Positions 25,533 to 34,857 of a stretch of DNA of 64,000 nt are shown here, piece by piece. The notes beneath the pieces are model-generated. The model searched no databases, was not told where the DNA came from, and saw only the letters and a program-made list of their open reading frames with translations. The stretch comes from Desulfosarcina alkanivorans (GTDB lineage Bacteria; Desulfobacterota; Desulfobacteria; Desulfobacterales; Desulfosarcinaceae), in assembly GCF_009688945.1 (NCBI RefSeq), contig NZ_AP021874.1, positions 6,324,001-6,388,000 on the forward strand. Reading direction: 5' to 3'. The position numbers were made by a program, and so were the translations under genes. The number at the start of each line of letters is the position of its first letter. The stretch's first letter is position 1.

Positions 25533-26462
25533 CTATTTGCTGATGGTTACGGAAAAGCGTTCCGGACTGACACTGAGCAAAGCGGTTCGCACCGGCAGAT
25601 TGATTGCGGCCTTGAGTAAATGACTGCCCGGAGACAATCCGCTGAGATCAACGGCGACGGCGAAGGCCGGGTCGGTCTCAATGGTATTGACAATCGCCTC
25701 GGGGCCGCTGACGGTTAGGGTGATGGCCGGGGGGGTGATCCGAAAGTCACCGGATGCCTCCTTGGCCGAGACAGGGATGTTTTCCAGAACCCGCGTGATG
25801 ATGCGTTCTTTGACTTCGACATGGGCCACCACGATCCGAAGTGGCGGGTCCACGGCAATGATATCCGGAAGGTTCAGGGCCACTTCTTTTTTAAATGATT
25901 CCGAGGCGGCTTCCAGGTTGATGGGCCGTGTTTTTACCGTGTCGATCCCGGCCAGCATGGCCGCTGTCCCTTTCAGCACAATGTGGTCCGGTTTCAGGGT
26001 AACGGCCGCCACGGCGAATCCCGTCGCCGGATTTCCCTCGAGCACTGCGACAACTCCCACCGTTTTGAGGGACACCGTTTCCAGGCGCACCGTCAACGAC
26101 GGGGTCAACAGCTTCTGGAGGGCCACACCTTTGGGAAGCTCCACATCTGCCTGATGTACTCTGATCGTGTGTGTGCCCTCGCGCATGCCGGACAGATCCA
26201 GCCGGCAGGCAATCGCCTGGGGATCGATCGTTTCGAGAACGGACGGAATGCCGGCTACCAGAAGCCGGACCGCCGGCAGCGGGTTGTCCATCAGCAGGAG
26301 GTCGTCGGAAAGGTGGCTGACCGTCGCGTTGATGGCGATTTCGACCTCTTTTTTCTCGGTCCTGGCAATCAGCATCACGGTTGCCGCACCCAACAGCAGG
26401 GGGAGGACCAGCCACCGGATCCATTTTCCGTAGGCCTGTTTATTCGCAGGGGATGCCGTCAT
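25533..26462 (-). CDS. YbbR/CdaR-domain membrane-anchored protein
   Basis: This 309-residue protein has one N-terminal membrane span (about 16-34) and then repeated beta-rich YbbR modules (about 40-305). In many bacteria YbbR proteins activate the diadenylate cyclase CdaA, whose gene normally lies between folP and ybbR. Here folP abuts ybbR directly and no cyclase gene is present. ATG 26462 was chosen. GTG 26471, overlapping the folP stop, is the alternative. No strong ribosome site supports either, so coupling to folP is likely. Confidence 0.8.
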   Translation of the reverse strand: MTASPANKQAYGKWIRWLVLPLLLGAATVMLIARTEKKEVEIAINATVSHLSDDLLLMDNPLPAVRLLVAGIPSVLETIDPQAIACRLDLSGMREGTHTIRVHQADVELPKGVALQKLLTPSLTVRLETVSLKTVGVVAVLEGNPATGFAVAAVTLKPDHIVLKGTAAMLAGIDTVKTRPINLEAASESFKKEVALNLPDIIAVDPPLRIVVAHVEVKERIITRVLENIPVSAKEASGDFRITPPAITLTVSGPEAIVNTIETDPAFAVAVDLSGLSPGSHLLKAAINLPVRTALLSVSPERFSVTISK

Positions 26463-26467
26463 GGAGA

Positions 26468-27346
26468 TCACACCGATGCGATGGCGTTGATAACGGATAA
26501 GGTGTCCCGTGTAAGGGCCACATCGTGAACCCGAACCACGTGAGCACCTTGCATGGCGATTGCCGCCACGGCCGCCTGGGTGCCTCGCGCCACTTCCGGG
26601 CAGAGGGGATCCATGTCCTTTTCAGACGGGTCTTTGAGCAACTGGCGAATAAACATTTTTCGCGACGGGCCGACCAGCAGCGGGGCGCCCAGTTCATGGA
26701 AACGATTCAGGTCGCGGATGATCTGAAGGTTGTGGCGGATGGTCTTGCCAAAGCCGATTCCCGGATCGAGGATAACGGCCCCGCGATCGACGCCGGCGGC
26801 CACGGCCCGGTCCCTGGCTTCGGAAAGAAATGCCATGATGTCGGGTATCAGGTCACTGTAGACCGGCGCCACCTGCATGTCCTTGGGGGATCCTTTCATG
26901 TGCATGAGAATGAGGGGGACCCCGCAGCGCGCCGCTGTGGACGCCATTTCCGGATCCATCCGAAGCGCACTGATATCATTGATCATGGTTGCACCGGCGG
27001 CCACGGCCTGCCGGGCCACGGAGGCTTTGGTCGTGTCGATGGAAATGGGAACCGATACACGGTTGGCCAGGCCCTCAATCACGGGCAGGACGCGATCGAG
27101 TTCTTCCGATTCGCCCACCGGGTCCGAAAAGGGGCGCGTGGATTCTCCGCCAACGTCAAGGATGTCCGCGCCTTCTTCCATCAGCTGCAGGGCCTGGGCC
27201 ATGGCCCGGTCGGGGGAAAAGAACCGGCCGCCGTCTGAAAAAGAATCCGGCGTGATGTTGACGATACCCATGATCAGGGTACGGGATCCCAACTCCAACG
27301 TCCGTGATCCGCAGGTAACGGTGTAGGTCTGCATTGACGCACTCAT
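26468..27346 (-). CDS. folP: dihydropteroate synthase
   Basis: This 292-residue TIM-barrel enzyme joins p-aminobenzoate to the pterin in folate synthesis. It has both family signatures: LIMGIVNITPDSFSDGGRF near the start and GADILDVGGESTRP around residue 66. It also has the SRKMFIRQL segment near the end of the barrel. ATG 27346 or 27334 are both reasonable. The frame extends to 27436 but the added residues are atypical for the family. It lies after ftsH, a frequent arrangement. Confidence 0.94.
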   Translation of the reverse strand: MSASMQTYTVTCGSRTLELGSRTLIMGIVNITPDSFSDGGRFFSPDRAMAQALQLMEEGADILDVGGESTRPFSDPVGESEELDRVLPVIEGLANRVSVPISIDTTKASVARQAVAAGATMINDISALRMDPEMASTAARCGVPLILMHMKGSPKDMQVAPVYSDLIPDIMAFLSEARDRAVAAGVDRGAVILDPGIGFGKTIRHNLQIIRDLNRFHELGAPLLVGPSRKMFIRQLLKDPSEKDMDPLCPEVARGTQAAVAAIAMQGAHVVRVHDVALTRDTLSVINAIASV

Positions 27347-27438
27347 AGGGGTTGCTGGGTGGCGGTTGTCTGGTTCCGGATCTACAGTGATCGGAGATTC
27401 CCCGCGGCAAGCGCCGCGGGGAGGCGTCATGACCAAAT

Positions 27439-29376
27439 TTATTCCCCGGCGTCCGTTTCCTGGGGCGGGTCGCCATGGGGGGGGGGGTCCGGTCCATCCG
27501 CGGCTGCATCCGCAGGCGGTGCCGACGATGCCGCATCCTTAGCGGCCGCCGCTTCCCTCTCTCCGGGTTTTTCCGGAAGCTGAATGCCCGGCCGGACCTG
27601 ACGGATGAGGTCATCCATTTCAGCGCCCAAAACCGTTTCTTTTTCCAGAAGCTGTTCGGCCAGTTTATGCAGCACATCGATGTGCTCGGTCAATACGGAT
27701 TGGGCCCGTTCGTATGCGCTCATGACCAGCCTGTTGACCTCAGAATCGATTTTTCTGGCTGTCTCTTCCGAGTAGTCGCGGTGCTGGGCGATCTCCCTGC
27801 CCAAAAAGACCTGTTCTTCATTCTTGGCAAACGACAGCGGTCCCAGCGTCTCGCTCATGCCCCAGCTTCGGATCATCTGCTGGGCCAGTTCCGTGGCCTG
27901 TTTGATGTCATTGGAGGCGCCGGTGCTGATGCGCTTGAAAATGAGTTCCTCGGCCACCCGGCCGCCAAAAGCGATGGCCAGCTCGGCTTCCAGCTGGTCC
28001 TTGTAGCGGAAATCCCGTTCTTCGGGCAGGAACCAGGTCACGCCGGCGGCCCGCCCCCGCGGGATGATGGTGATCTTGTTGACCACATCGGTGCCGGGGA
28101 TGAAGCGGGCCACCAGGGCATGCCCGCCCTCGTGGTAAGCCGTGGTCAGTCGGTCCTCTTCCTTGATGACCTTGGATTTTCTTTCGAGCCCCATGTAAAC
28201 TTTGTCCTTGGAGTCTTCGAAATCGACCATGTCCAGCCGTTCCTTGTCTCGTTTGGCAGCCAGCAGAGCGGCCTCGTTGACCAGGTTTTCCAGGTCGGCG
28301 CCTGAAAATCCGGGGGTGCCTTTGGCCAGCACCACCGGATCCACATCAGAAGCGATGGGGGTGCGCTTCATGTGCACCCGCAGGATTTTTTCGCGCCCCT
28401 TGATGTCCGGCAGCGATACCATTACCTGGCGGTCGAAACGCCCGGGGCGCAGCAGCGCCGGGTCGAGCACATCGGGCCGGTTCGTGGCCGAGATGAGAAT
28501 GACGCCTTCATTGGACTCGAAGCCGTCCATCTCCACGAGCAGCTGGTTCAGGGTCTGTTCCCGCTCGTCGTGACCGCCGCCCAGTCCGGCCCCGCGGTGG
28601 CGGCCCACGGCATCGATTTCATCGATGAAAATAATGCAGGGTGCGTTTTTTTTCCCCTGCACGAAAAGATCCCGCACCCGGGAGGCGCCGACGCCGACAA
28701 ACATTTCCACGAAATCGGATCCGCTGATACTGAAAAAAGGCACGCCGGCCTCACCGGCGATGGCGCGGGCCAGAAGGGTCTTGCCGGTCCCCGGAGGGCC
28801 CATGAGCAGAACCCCCTTCGGGATTCGCCCGCCCAGACGGGTAAATTTTTTCGGATCTCTCAGGAAATCGACGATTTCTCCGAGCTCCTCCTTGGCTTCG
28901 TCGATGCCGGCAACATCTTCGAAGGTCACTTTTTCCTGCTGGTCGGAGAGCAGACGGGCCCTGCTTTTGCCGAAGGACATGGCCTTGCCGCCGCCGCTCT
29001 GCATCTGGCGCATGAAAAAAATCCACACACCGATGAGTACGATCATGGGGAACCAGGATACCAGCACAGACATGTACCAGGGAGATTCGGCCGGGGGCTT
29101 GGCAATGATGGTGACGCCTTTGTCTTTCAGCCGCTGAATCAAAGCGGGGTCCTGGGGTGCATAAATCTTGAAGTGGCTGCGGTTGAGGTCTGTCACCCGG
29201 ATTTCCTGACCCTGGATGGTGACCTCAGAGACCCGGTCCGCTTCGACCATGGCCAGAAATTCTGAGTAGCTGATGTCGTTTTGTGCAAGCTGCTGCTGGT
29301 TGAACAGATTGTAGAGCATGACCATCATCAACGTGATGACCAGCCACAGGGCCAGGTTCTTGTAGAATGGATTCAA
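27439..29376 (-). CDS. ftsH: ATP-dependent zinc metalloprotease FtsH
   Basis: This 645-residue membrane AAA protease degrades membrane and regulatory proteins. It has two N-terminal membrane spans (about 5-25 and 103-123). The AAA domain has Walker A GPPGTGKT near 196-203, Walker B IIFIDEID and an SRH region. The zinc protease motif HEGGH lies near 414-418. The C-terminal tail is Pro/Ala rich. The start is TTG at 29376 with a strong GGAGG 9 bases upstream, so a rare start codon is well supported. It lies between tilS and folP. Confidence 0.96.
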   Translation of the reverse strand: MNPFYKNLALWLVITLMMVMLYNLFNQQQLAQNDISYSEFLAMVEADRVSEVTIQGQEIRVTDLNRSHFKIYAPQDPALIQRLKDKGVTIIAKPPAESPWYMSVLVSWFPMIVLIGVWIFFMRQMQSGGGKAMSFGKSRARLLSDQQEKVTFEDVAGIDEAKEELGEIVDFLRDPKKFTRLGGRIPKGVLLMGPPGTGKTLLARAIAGEAGVPFFSISGSDFVEMFVGVGASRVRDLFVQGKKNAPCIIFIDEIDAVGRHRGAGLGGGHDEREQTLNQLLVEMDGFESNEGVILISATNRPDVLDPALLRPGRFDRQVMVSLPDIKGREKILRVHMKRTPIASDVDPVVLAKGTPGFSGADLENLVNEAALLAAKRDKERLDMVDFEDSKDKVYMGLERKSKVIKEEDRLTTAYHEGGHALVARFIPGTDVVNKITIIPRGRAAGVTWFLPEERDFRYKDQLEAELAIAFGGRVAEELIFKRISTGASNDIKQATELAQQMIRSWGMSETLGPLSFAKNEEQVFLGREIAQHRDYSEETARKIDSEVNRLVMSAYERAQSVLTEHIDVLHKLAEQLLEKETVLGAEMDDLIRQVRPGIQLPEKPGEREAAAAKDAASSAPPADAAADGPDPPPHGDPPQETDAGE

Positions 29377-29449
29377 GAGCGGTTTCCTCCTCGAGATTTT
29401 TCAGGCCAGGGAAGCGATTTCCTGATTTTGTTTAGGATCATATTAACCA

Positions 29450-30922
29450 TCATCGGGTGTCAAGCAAGAAAAATTCAACCACCAGGACCTTGGACGTCGA
29501 TGCCGTCACTTTGACGTGATCGTCCATTCGTTGCCCCACCAGCCAGATGATGCGCTGCTGGTCTGCCAGCACCGGGGTCCCGGACCGTTCCTGTCGGGGG
29601 ATGCGGTGGTCGATGAAGAATTTTTTTAGTTTCTGGGAGCCGCCGGCGCCGAGGGGCGTGAACCGGTCACCGGGGACCGCGGGGCGTACCGTCAAGGGAA
29701 GGGATAACCGGGCCAGGTCAAAATGGGCCCGGTTCCGGTCGACATCCCCCCACGGGGGCAGCTGATCCGGCAGGCATGAGAAAAACCGAAACCCGATACC
29801 CATGGCCTGAATCTCAACCCTTTCGGGAAGGGGGGCGGGGATTCGTGTTGCCGGGACCCTTTCTTCTTCAACCCTCCGTTCGGCGGCCCCCCGTCGACCT
29901 TCAGCTGCAACCTGCAGCACGATATGGTCACCGGTCCGGCGGGTGCGGATGCCGCCGGGCAGATGACATTCTTTCCCGTCGCAGCCGTCCGCCAGCAGAC
30001 GCAGCGCGGCTTGGACATGGGCGAAGGTGATCCGCCGCAAGGTGCCGGTGAGATCCTGAAGGGCATCGCGCACCAGGCGGCGGGCCAGGGCTGGATGCAT
30101 CGTCTTCAGGGCGCCTGCCGATATCGTGATCACGCCTGCACTGCGGGCAACCATGGCCCGTTGGTATTCGGCGGCCACCAGTCCGTCCGTCCATGCCGCT
30201 TCCTCGCGCATCACCTCTGCCATCCGGTTCAGGTGGTCTGCGATACGCGGGTTGTATTCGGCTGCCAGCAGTGGCAGAAGGCGGTGCCGGATGCGGTTGC
30301 GAACAAACCGGAGATCCTCGTTGGAGGCGTCCCGGACGCAGGCAATGCCCGCTTTTCGAACGAAGTCTTCGATTTGCGAGCGGCGGACATGGATCATCGG
30401 TCGAATGATGCGATCGCGGCGCACCGGGGCAATTCCCGAGAGCCCCCGTGGTCCCGTGCCGCGCAGAATGGCCATGAGTATCTGTTCCGCATTGTCGTCC
30501 GAATGATGGCCGAGTGCCAGTTTGTTATACCCGGCGTCGGCCATGGTCTTGCTGAAAAACGCATATCGGACCCGGCGTCCGGCCTCTTCCAGGGAGAGCC
30601 TCAGCTTCCGTTTTACCTTTATTACCTGGGCACGTCCCGTGTGGCAGGCAATGTTCAGTGTCGCCGCAGCCTGTCTGACGAAGCGGGCATCCCTGTCTGC
30701 GGATGCCCCCCTCAGGCAGTGGTTCAGGTGGGCGATGCCCAGCCCGATGTCAAGCCCGGGAGCCAGCCGGAGCAGCAGATGCAGTAGCGCCATGGAATCC
30801 GGCCCGCCGGAAACACCAACCAGCACGCGGTCTCCGGGGGCCAGCATGCGATGGGCGGCCAGTGTCTGTCGAACCGTGGCCAGGAGGCCATCCGGGTCAG
30901 ATGGCGTTGAGGATGGTGGCAT
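29450..30922 (-). CDS. tilS: tRNA(Ile)-lysidine synthetase
   Basis: This 490-residue N-type ATP pyrophosphatase adds lysine to C34 of the minor tRNA-Ile so that it reads AUA. The PP-loop SGGPDS is at residues 38-43. GHHSDDNAEQ and RNRIRH motifs follow, and TilS-specific C-terminal domains cover about 330-485. It is the first gene of the tilS-ftsH-folP-ybbR-coaX run. Its start overlaps the end of the upstream lipoprotein gene by 26 bases. A start slightly downstream cannot be excluded. Confidence 0.93.
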   Translation of the reverse strand: MPPSSTPSDPDGLLATVRQTLAAHRMLAPGDRVLVGVSGGPDSMALLHLLLRLAPGLDIGLGIAHLNHCLRGASADRDARFVRQAAATLNIACHTGRAQVIKVKRKLRLSLEEAGRRVRYAFFSKTMADAGYNKLALGHHSDDNAEQILMAILRGTGPRGLSGIAPVRRDRIIRPMIHVRRSQIEDFVRKAGIACVRDASNEDLRFVRNRIRHRLLPLLAAEYNPRIADHLNRMAEVMREEAAWTDGLVAAEYQRAMVARSAGVITISAGALKTMHPALARRLVRDALQDLTGTLRRITFAHVQAALRLLADGCDGKECHLPGGIRTRRTGDHIVLQVAAEGRRGAAERRVEEERVPATRIPAPLPERVEIQAMGIGFRFFSCLPDQLPPWGDVDRNRAHFDLARLSLPLTVRPAVPGDRFTPLGAGGSQKLKKFFIDHRIPRQERSGTPVLADQQRIIWLVGQRMDDHVKVTASTSKVLVVEFFLLDTR

Positions 30923-31286
30923 GGATCAGTTCGGCGGTTTTACGATCCCAGTAGCCGACATATCCGCATCGAACGGCCACTTCGGTCATGCCATCGCCGA
31001 GGGTCCTGATTTTCACCGTCACCGGAGACCCGTTGCTCTGGTGAGCCTTGAGGGCGGTTTCGTGGCCGGTCCGGTTTTTCTCATCGATGGTTATTTTCAG
31101 GTAATTCAGACTCTGGATGGCTGTTTTTTCGGTATGGTCAAAACTTTCCGTGTAAGTTCGGATCAGTTCTCCCTTTACCCACGTGTAAACGCCGGCGCCG
31201 GCGCCGGCGCCGACAACGATGGCCGCACAGCCGGCCGTGAGCAGGAATGCCGATAACAAGGTGATGATCGTCGTGGTTCGCGCCAT
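30897..31286 (-). CDS. DUF3568-family lipoprotein
   Basis: This 129-residue exported protein has lipobox LTAGC near residue 20, a Gly/Ala-rich stretch, and one compact alpha/beta domain characteristic of DUF3568 (VYTWVKGEL, SFDHTEKTAIQSL, VAVRCGYVG). Function is unknown; it is probably periplasmic and outer-membrane anchored. ATG 31286 has GGAG 9 bases upstream. It overlaps tilS by 26 bases and is likely the promoter-proximal gene of that run. Confidence 0.8.
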   Translation of the reverse strand: MARTTTIITLLSAFLLTAGCAAIVVGAGAGAGVYTWVKGELIRTYTESFDHTEKTAIQSLNYLKITIDEKNRTGHETALKAHQSNGSPVTVKIRTLGDGMTEVAVRCGYVGYWDRKTAELIHATILNAI

Positions 31287-31572
31287 GGTCGGTTTCTCCA
31301 ACGCATTGGTGGGCTGTTGAAAGCAGGCTACCGCTTTTTGCTTTATTGCATGCCCGGAGGGAAGTCAATACCGCAGACCCGGCGGTCCCCCGGTCGGGAT
31401 GCGGTTCCCGGCCCCGGACCGGCCGATTGGATTGAACGGCTCCGGTCGGCAACCGAATGCCGGTTGCCGGATGCGTTGCGGGCATGGGTTGACTTTTTCC
31501 ATGGGATGCTGCCGTTTCCGGCTCACAGGCGGGTGCCGGTTTGGCCGTCATCCAAAGTTGTTCACTTATCTC

Positions 31573-31602
31573 TTGAAAAACCGGCATTGACTATACTATA
31601 TG
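31573..31602 (+). promoter_or_regulatory. promoter of the SRP RNA gene
   Basis: TTGAAA (31573-31578) and an overlapping TA-rich -10 at CTATAT (31596-31601), spaced 17 bases, lie directly before the predicted RNA 5' end near 31608. Confidence 0.6.
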
Positions 31603-31605
31603 ATC

Positions 31606-31860
31606 CCCGGTTGTGCTAGGCGGGGAGCCAGCGGTGCCCTTTACCCGAAATCCGCTTTATGCGGGGCTGAATTCCCCCCTTAGGGTTGATCCCGAGAAAA
31701 TCGGGTCATTTTGACCGGCCGCCGCGCAACAGACGGTCTCGAACCTCGTCAGGTCCGGAAGGAAGCAGCGATAAGGGATGCGGTCTGTGTCGTGGATCGA
31801 TCCCGGTCAGACGGTGGCTCCGGTTTTTCGGATCAGTTCGACGGGGGGTGCACAACCATC
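31606..31860 (+). ncRNA. ffs: signal recognition particle RNA, large (Alu-domain-containing) type
   Basis: The conserved SRP54-binding helix is present: GTCAGGTCCGGAAGGAAGCA at about 31751-31770, flanked by GAACC and TAAG. The 5' part (from GGTTGTGCTAGGCGGGGAGC at 31609) matches the Alu-domain pattern known from the Bacillus scRNA. GGTTGTGC at 31609-31616 pairs with GCACAACC at 31850-31857, closing the molecule. This is therefore the roughly 250-base form rather than the 114-base E. coli 4.5S type. It guides Ffh to nascent membrane and exported proteins. Ends are approximate. Confidence 0.9.
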
Positions 31861-31942
31861 TCACCGATTGGCCTTCCGTTTTGCCGTCAACCCACCAGAT
31901 TTTCAATTAATTATTAATGGTTGCGTAAGGCCGGACTTGTCC

Positions 31943-31970
31943 TTGACAAGCCATCATCTGGTCTTATTTT
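31943..31970 (+). promoter_or_regulatory. sigma70-type promoter of grpE-dnaK
   Basis: TTGACA (31943-31948) and TATTTT (31965-31970) are spaced 16 bases, about 120 bases before grpE. CTTGTC and GACAAG form a short inverted repeat over the -35. I found no CIRCE element and no good sigma32 match. Confidence 0.55.
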
Positions 31971-32090
31971 CTATCAACTTTGCGGACCCGCCCGCAGCCA
32001 ACGGCTTAAATTTCAAGCGGTTCGGTCCGGTCGGGAGCCCGCCGGCCGCGAAGATGAGAACATAAAGACAATCAGGAGATTCAGCAGCTG

Positions 32091-32723
32091 ATGGCACACA
32101 AGAAGAAAATTGTGATTGAGGATGAGAACGATCAACCGAAGCAGGACACCCCGCCTACACCGTCGGATTCAGACGTCGCCGCCGATGAACCGGCGGATTC
32201 GCCCGACCCCATGAAGGAGATTGAGGAACAGCTGGCTGCGGCCAAGGCGGAGGCCGATGATCATCGTAACCGCATGCTCCGTATGGCCGCCGAGTTGGAA
32301 AACTTCAAAAAACGGTCTGCCCGCGAACAGGACGATCTCAAAAAATACGCCACCGAGAACCTGATCCGTCAGTTGCTGACTGTCGTGGACAATCTGGAGC
32401 GGGCCATCGCATCAGCCGCTCCGGACCATGCAAATGGCCAGAGCGTGGTTGATGGCGTCGCCCTGACCCTGGCCGAGGTCAATAAAATTCTGGAAAAACA
32501 TTACGTCCGTCCCATTGAGGCGCTGGGCGAACCGTTTGATCCGACCTTCCACCAGGCCATGTGCCAGGAGGAAAGCGCCGATCAGCCGCCCAACACGGTT
32601 GTCCAGGAGTTTCAAAAAGGTTATCTGATTCATGACCGGTTGCTTCGCCCAGCCATGGTGGTGGTTTCAAAGGCCCCACAGAACGGGCAGTCCGAAGAAA
32701 AAACGGTTGATACCAACGCATAA
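32091..32723 (+). CDS. grpE: nucleotide exchange factor GrpE
   Basis: This 210-residue cochaperone releases ADP from DnaK. It has an acidic disordered N-terminus (about 1-45), then a long coiled coil (about 50-110, LAAAKAEADDHRNRMLRMAAELENF), and a C-terminal beta domain with VVQEFQKGYLIHDRLLRPAMVVVS, the family signature. AGGAG precedes the ATG. It is followed by dnaK after 45 bases. No hrcA lies upstream. Confidence 0.94.
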   Translation: MAHKKKIVIEDENDQPKQDTPPTPSDSDVAADEPADSPDPMKEIEEQLAAAKAEADDHRNRMLRMAAELENFKKRSAREQDDLKKYATENLIRQLLTVVDNLERAIASAAPDHANGQSVVDGVALTLAEVNKILEKHYVRPIEALGEPFDPTFHQAMCQEESADQPPNTVVQEFQKGYLIHDRLLRPAMVVVSKAPQNGQSEEKTVDTNA

Positions 32724-32768
32724 GTTAACAATATTCAAAGGATCGTCGAAGGTAAGGAGGAACATCAG

Positions 32769-34694
32769 ATGGGCAAGATTATCGGAATTGATCTCGGGAC
32801 CACCAACTCCTGTGTGGCCATTATGGAAGGCGGCGACGCCAAAGTGATTACGAACCCGGAAGGCGGCCGGACCACGCCCTCCATCGTTGCGGTGAGCGAA
32901 AGCGGTGAACGCATGGTGGGGCAGATCGCCAAGCGGCAGGCCATCACCAACCCGGAAAATACGGTTTTTGCCGTGAAGCGGCTGATCGGTAGAAAATTTT
33001 CGTCTTCCGAGGTTCAAAAAGACGCCAAAATTCTTCCTTATCACATCAAAGAGGCGGAGAACGGCGATGTCCGCATTGACCTGAGGGGAAAACTCCACAG
33101 CCCGGCGGAAATTTCATCATTTATCCTGGCGCACATCAAAAAATACGCCGAGGATTACCTGGGAGAAACGGTCACCGACGCGGTTATCACCGTGCCGGCG
33201 TATTTCAACGACAGCCAGCGACAGGCCACCAAGGATGCCGGGAAAATTGCCGGTCTCAACGTGCTGCGGATCATCAACGAGCCGACGGCCGCCTCACTGG
33301 CCTATGGCCTCGATAAGCGCAGCGAAGAGAAGATCGCCGTCTTCGATCTGGGCGGCGGCACCTTCGACATTTCCATTCTGGAAATCGGTGAAGGGGTTTT
33401 TGAAGTCAAGGCCACCAACGGTGACACCCACCTGGGCGGCGAGGATTTCGATCTGAGGCTCATTGATTTTCTGGCCGATGAATTCAAAAAAGACCAGGGC
33501 ATTGACCTGAGAAGCGACAAGATGGCGCTTCAGCGGCTCAAAGAGGCGGCGGAAAAGGCCAAGATGGAACTGTCCTCCTCCATGGAAACCGATGTGAATC
33601 TGCCGTTCATTACCGCTGACGCAAGTGGTCCCAAGCATTTGAACGTCAAGATTACCCGGGCCAAACTGGAAGGCCTGGTTGCCGACCTGCTGGACAAGCT
33701 GGAACTGCCCTGCCGGACCGCTCTGAAAGATGCGGCCCTGTCTACCGGGGAGATCAATGAAGTTATCCTGGTCGGTGGCATGACCCGGATGCCGGCCGTT
33801 CAGGAACGCGTGAAAAAGATTTTCGGAAAAGAGCCCCACAAGGGGGTGAATCCCGATGAGGTGGTGGCGCTGGGCGCAGGCATTCAGGGAGGCGTGCTCA
33901 AGGGCGACGTGAAGGATGTTCTCCTGCTGGATGTCACGCCGCTCTCACTGGGGATTGAAACCCTGGGCGGCATCATGACCCGGCTCATCGAAAAAAATAC
34001 CACCATCCCCACCCGCAAGAGCCAGGTGTTCTCAACGGCGGCCGACAATCAGCCGGCGGTTTCCATCCACGTGCTTCAGGGGGAGCGGGAGATGGCCAAC
34101 AGCAACAAGACCCTGGGACGGTTTGAACTGGTTGGTATTCCGCCCGCCCCCCGTGGAATTCCCCAGATCGAAGTGACCTTTGACATCGATGCCAACGGCA
34201 TCGTCAATGTCTCCGCCAAGGATACGGCTACCGGCAAAGAGCAGTCCATTCAGATTACGGCATCCAGCGGTCTTTCCAAAGAGGAGATCGACAATCTGGT
34301 CAAGGATGCAGAAATGCATGCGGACGAGGACAAGAAGAAAAAGGAGTTGGTTGAGGCGCGAAACCACGCCGATACGCTTATCTATACGACTGAAAAGTCA
34401 TTGAAGGATCTTGGCGAGAAGGTGGATGCCGAAACGCGCGGCAACATCGAAACGGCTTCAGCGGCTCTGAAGAAGGCCATGGAGGGCGATGATGTCCAGG
34501 AAATTCAACGCCTGAGCGAAGAACTCACCCAGGCCTCCCACAAGGTGGCCGAAGCCATGTACAAACAGGCTTCCGAGGCGGGGGCCGGCGAGGCGGCCGG
34601 TCCGGGGCCTGACGCCGGTGCGGATGCGGGCGGTGCCAATGCCGACGACGATGTGGTGGATGCTGATTTCGAAGAGGTCAAAGACAAAAAATAA
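32769..34694 (+). CDS. dnaK: chaperone DnaK (Hsp70)
   Basis: This 641-residue Hsp70 has the ATPase motif IGIDLGTTNSCVA at residues 4-16, IVNEPTAASLAYGLDK-type IINEPTAASLAYG near 174, the DLGGGTFDISILEIG phosphate loop, and the linker DVLLLDVTPLSLGIETLGG near 385. The substrate-binding domain and lid end in the acidic EEVKDKK tail. AAGGAGG lies upstream of ATG 32769. There is no dnaJ after it; a terminator follows directly. Confidence 0.97.
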   Translation: MGKIIGIDLGTTNSCVAIMEGGDAKVITNPEGGRTTPSIVAVSESGERMVGQIAKRQAITNPENTVFAVKRLIGRKFSSSEVQKDAKILPYHIKEAENGDVRIDLRGKLHSPAEISSFILAHIKKYAEDYLGETVTDAVITVPAYFNDSQRQATKDAGKIAGLNVLRIINEPTAASLAYGLDKRSEEKIAVFDLGGGTFDISILEIGEGVFEVKATNGDTHLGGEDFDLRLIDFLADEFKKDQGIDLRSDKMALQRLKEAAEKAKMELSSSMETDVNLPFITADASGPKHLNVKITRAKLEGLVADLLDKLELPCRTALKDAALSTGEINEVILVGGMTRMPAVQERVKKIFGKEPHKGVNPDEVVALGAGIQGGVLKGDVKDVLLLDVTPLSLGIETLGGIMTRLIEKNTTIPTRKSQVFSTAADNQPAVSIHVLQGEREMANSNKTLGRFELVGIPPAPRGIPQIEVTFDIDANGIVNVSAKDTATGKEQSIQITASSGLSKEEIDNLVKDAEMHADEDKKKKELVEARNHADTLIYTTEKSLKDLGEKVDAETRGNIETASAALKKAMEGDDVQEIQRLSEELTQASHKVAEAMYKQASEAGAGEAAGPGPDAGADAGGANADDDVVDADFEEVKDKK

Positions 34695-34724
34695 ACCAAC
34701 GTGAACCGTTGGCGGTAAATATGG

Positions 34725-34759
34725 GGTCGCGGGTTGCTGATAACCCGCGGCCTTTCTTT
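34725..34759 (+). terminator. intrinsic terminator of grpE-dnaK
   Basis: An 11-bp stem (34725-34735 with 34742-34752, one G-T pair) with a 6-base loop is followed by TTTCTTT. It ends the heat-shock operon before the convergent acyl-CoA synthetase gene. Confidence 0.8.
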
Positions 34760-34857
34760 ATCCGCTTTGCCTGGCCCCGGACCCGACTGCCCGTGCCCAG
34801 AAATATCGCCACCGGATGATGTTATCCGAATGGCCGGGCCGGGCACCGTGGTATCGG

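Noticed and set aside
30897..30922. Overlap of the DUF3568 gene and tilS as a frameshifted fusion
   Set aside because: Each frame has its own complete domain and start. A 26-base overlap is ordinary for tightly packed genes.
31862..32090. CIRCE or sigma32 heat-shock control of grpE-dnaK
   Set aside because: No TTAGCACTC-N9-GAGTGCTAA element and no good CTTGAA/CCCCAT pair. A sigma70-like promoter is the only convincing element.
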